A stretch of 7,848 bases of DNA, taken from Acinetobacter sp. Its GTDB lineage: Bacteria; Pseudomonadota; Gammaproteobacteria; Pseudomonadales; Moraxellaceae. The position numbers and the translations under genes are program-made. Location: contig JASLIY010000019.1 of NCBI GenBank assembly GCA_030152675.1, forward strand, positions 1 through 7,848, in the 5' to 3' direction. Shown here in pieces: positions 5,876-7,848 of the stretch. Below the pieces are notes generated by a model. The model saw only the letters and a program-made list of their open reading frames with translations, ran no database searches and had not been told where the DNA came from. Positions within the stretch are counted from its first letter, which is position 1. Every line of letters starts with the position of its first letter.

Positions 5876-6889
5876 ATGAAAGTCATCGCATACCAAAAAC
5901 CATTTCCGATCGACCAAGAACATCTATTTACTGAACTTGAGCGTGATCTGCCCAGCGTCGCCGGTCATGATCTGTTGGTGCAGGTCAATGCCATTTCGAT
6001 TAACCCGATTGATATCAAAGTTCGACAACGCACTGCTGAAGACAATCAAGACTGGAAAATATTAGGCCGTGATGCCGTCGGCACAGTCAAAGCCGTGGGC
6101 CCTGATGTGACTGGCTTTCAGCCGGGTGATCAGGTGTTTTATGCCGGGACTTTATTGCGTGATGGCTCTTATGCACAATATCAATTGGTCGATGAACGCA
6201 TCGTGGCACTCAAGCCTCAAAGCCTGAGTGATGCGGAAGCTGCTGCCCTACCGCTGACCTCGATTACAGCGTGGGAAATGTTATTTGATCGTTTAAATGT
6301 ACATGTCCCAGTTGCAGGTCAAGCCCGCAGTATCTTGGTGATTGGCGCTGCCGGTGGGGTGGGTTCAATCGCAGTACAGCTCTTAAAAACCCTAACCGAT
6401 CTCAAGGTGATCGCCACGGCGTCACGTCCAGAATCCAAACAATGGTTAGCGCAAATTGGTGCCGATGTCATTCTGGATCATTCCCAATCTCTGGTCGATC
6501 AATTCAAGACACTCGACTTACCCGCACCGAGCTATATCTTTTCTATCACCGGTACTCAGCAGCATCAAAGCGAAATCGCGCAATTAATTGCGCCACAAGG
6601 TCGAGTGGGTCTAATCGATGATCCTGAAAACTTTGTCATCAATGCCTTTAAGGGCAAATCCATTTCGATTCATTGGGAGTCGATGTTTACGCGCTCAATG
6701 TTCCAAACCGCAGATATGCAACAACAAGGGCAGATCTTAGCGCAGGTGGCAACCTTGGTGGATCAGGCACAGATTAAAAGTACCCTCTCCACTCATCTCG
6801 GCGCGATCAATGCCGCCAATATTCAACAAGCACACGCCATAATCGAAACAGGACAAAGCATCGGCAAGATTGTATTAGAAGGATTTTAG
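5876..6889 (+). CDS. MDR-superfamily NAD(P)H oxidoreductase ('zinc-binding alcohol dehydrogenase family', YogA-like)
   Basis: The 337-residue cytosolic enzyme belongs to the medium-chain dehydrogenase/reductase superfamily, quinone-oxidoreductase branch. The N-terminal GroES-like catalytic domain (about 1-130) has LVQVNAISINPIDIKVR at 34-50, ILGRDAVGTV at 62-71 and FQPGDQVFYAG at 81-91. The Rossmann domain (about 130-270) carries the nucleotide-binding motif VIGAAGGVGSIAVQLLK at 155-171. The C-terminus SIGKIVLEGF is typical. Despite the usual family name, I find no cysteine anywhere in the protein, so neither the catalytic nor the structural zinc site of classical alcohol dehydrogenases can be present. 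It is more likely a zinc-independent reductase of quinones or enones. A strong ribosome binding site (GAGGAGA) precedes the ATG at 5876. It is convergent with a second MDR gene. Substrate is unknown. Confidence 0.9.
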   Translation: MKVIAYQKPFPIDQEHLFTELERDLPSVAGHDLLVQVNAISINPIDIKVRQRTAEDNQDWKILGRDAVGTVKAVGPDVTGFQPGDQVFYAGTLLRDGSYAQYQLVDERIVALKPQSLSDAEAAALPLTSITAWEMLFDRLNVHVPVAGQARSILVIGAAGGVGSIAVQLLKTLTDLKVIATASRPESKQWLAQIGADVILDHSQSLVDQFKTLDLPAPSYIFSITGTQQHQSEIAQLIAPQGRVGLIDDPENFVINAFKGKSISIHWESMFTRSMFQTADMQQQGQILAQVATLVDQAQIKSTLSTHLGAINAANIQQAHAIIETGQSIGKIVLEGF

Positions 6890-6905
6890 ACTCAAGCCTC
6901 ACCAA

Positions 6906-6928
6906 ACCTCTCCTTGACAAAGAGAGGT
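6906..6928. terminator. Bidirectional terminator between convergent MDR genes
   Basis: ACCTCTC at 6906-6912 pairs perfectly with GAGAGGT at 6922-6928 around a 9-nt loop, 16 nt after the stop of the plus-strand oxidoreductase. CTTTAACTT follows on the plus strand and TTTGG on the minus strand. The position between two convergent genes with only 67 bp between stop codons supports shared use, although both T-tails are short. Confidence 0.6.
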
Positions 6929-6956
6929 CTTTAACTTGGAGGGGGTAAAGAGAGAT

Positions 6957-7848
6957 TTAAACTGTAACGACAATTTTTCCAATATGTTCGCCAGTGTCCA
7001 TCGCAATATGTGCATCTTGGATCTGCTCAAAGGCGAAGGTTTTATAGATCATCGGCAAGCATTCGCCTTTGGCCCAAAGCGGCGCAACATGCTGCTCCAA
7101 ATCTTGGGCGATGATGGCTTTCTCGGCCGTATTACGCGCACGCATGGTTGAACCGGTGATGGTCAGGCGCTTCATCATGATCTGACCCAGTTTGACATCC
7201 TTGGCTTTAGCACCGCCCAAGAATGCGATATAAACCAAACGCCCATCTCGACGTAACAAGTTTAGATTGGAGGCTAAATAAGGCGCGCCCACGATATCCA
7301 AAATCACATCGACACCCGCATCATCACTTGCGGCCTGAATCACCTGTTCAAAGTCTTGAGTTTTGTAGTTAATGGCGTGTGTGAGGTGTTGAATCGCCGC
7401 GACTTTCTCATCTGACCCGACCGTAGCAAAGGTCTTGATGCCCATGGACTGACACAACATCAATGCCGTGGTTCCAATCCCGCTACTGCCACCGTGTACC
7501 AAGACCGTTTCACCGACTTTGGCACGTCCCATCTGGAACACATTGGCCCACACAGTAAAAAAGGTTTCTGGAATCGCGGCTGCTTGCACATCGCTCACCC
7601 CTTCAGGAATCATCAACACTTGCGAGGCGGGTACAACACAATACTCGGCATAGCCACCACCATTGGTCAAACCACAGACTCGATCGCCCACTTTAAAACG
7701 GCTGACCTCTGCACCGACAGCGACCACTTCACCCGCGACTTCCAATCCCGGAACAGGCGTCACGCCCTTCGGCATTGGATACAGACCTTGGCGCTGGAGA
7801 ATATCTGGACGGTTTAAACCAAAAGCACGGACTTTAATCAAAACCTCA
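6957..7848 (-). CDS. PIG3-type NAD(P)H:quinone oxidoreductase, N-terminus cut by right edge
   Basis: The frame is open from the stop at 6957 to the right edge. About 296 codons are visible out of the usual ~325, so the true start lies outside; the edge reads EVLIKVRAFGLNRPDILQRQ, whose TTG/Leu is not a real start. Hallmarks of the PIG3 family (TIGR02824-like) are present in order. They are GLNRPDILQRQGLYP, then PVPGLEVAGEVVAVG and FKVGDRVCGL in the GroES-like domain, the nucleotide motif VLVHGGSSGIGTTALMLCQS, then INYKTQDF and GVDVILDIVGAPYLASNLNL. Last come ITGSTMRARNTAEKA and the terminal HIGKIVVTV. Human PIG3 and its bacterial relatives reduce ortho-quinones with NADPH and lack zinc; the few cysteines here are not arranged as zinc ligands. 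It is cytosolic. It is convergent with the gene at 5876 and only distantly similar to it, so they are not a recent duplication. Confidence 0.93.
   Translation of the reverse strand, partial: EVLIKVRAFGLNRPDILQRQGLYPMPKGVTPVPGLEVAGEVVAVGAEVSRFKVGDRVCGLTNGGGYAEYCVVPASQVLMIPEGVSDVQAAAIPETFFTVWANVFQMGRAKVGETVLVHGGSSGIGTTALMLCQSMGIKTFATVGSDEKVAAIQHLTHAINYKTQDFEQVIQAASDDAGVDVILDIVGAPYLASNLNLLRRDGRLVYIAFLGGAKAKDVKLGQIMMKRLTITGSTMRARNTAEKAIIAQDLEQHVAPLWAKGECLPMIYKTFAFEQIQDAHIAMDTGEHIGKIVVTV

Overview
The window looks like an Acinetobacter chromosome segment, or a very close relative. It has moderately low GC and AT-rich intergenic spacers. The protein sequences point the same way: the N-terminus at the left edge fits the isocitrate lyase type shared by Acinetobacter and Pseudomonas, and the other genes are ordinary gammaproteobacterial families. 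This assignment rests on recognition, not on a database search. There are no rRNA, tRNA, CRISPR, insertion-sequence or phage genes.

Layout, left to right. (1) The first 31 codons of isocitrate lyase (aceA) on the minus strand run off the left edge. (2) A 463-bp divergent spacer separates it from a plus-strand LysR-type regulator of the NahR/NodD subgroup (557-1558), which is followed by a hairpin. (3) A plus-strand CNNM/DUF21-CBS-CorC_HlyC membrane protein closely resembling E. coli/Salmonella YtfL (PaeA) lies at 1784-3112. It ends in an unusual repeat-built hairpin at 3137-3226. (4) A 534-bp spacer leads to a plus-strand CitMHS-family citrate transporter (3647-4984), closed by a perfect 16-bp hairpin. 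(5) A convergent minus-strand gene for an unrecognised 169-residue protein (5141-5650) is divergent from (6) a plus-strand MDR-superfamily oxidoreductase of the 'zinc-binding alcohol dehydrogenase family' (YogA-like) type (5876-6889). (7) Convergent with it is a minus-strand PIG3-type NAD(P)H:quinone oxidoreductase (from 6957) that runs off the right edge.

Functional reading. The left half carries two-carbon and citrate metabolism functions: glyoxylate-shunt isocitrate lyase, a LysR regulator divergent from it, and a citrate/proton symporter. A probable polyamine or cation exporter lies between them. The right half holds two zinc-less medium-chain reductases of the quinone/enone-reducing type, facing each other across a shared terminator. 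Every complete gene appears to be its own transcription unit, with its own ribosome binding site and spacers of 67 bp or more, so no multi-gene operon is supported.

I did not find a clear new multi-gene system. The least explained items are the 90-nt nested repeat/hairpin after the paeA-like gene, the 169-residue protein of unknown family, and several dyads placed over or near predicted promoters.
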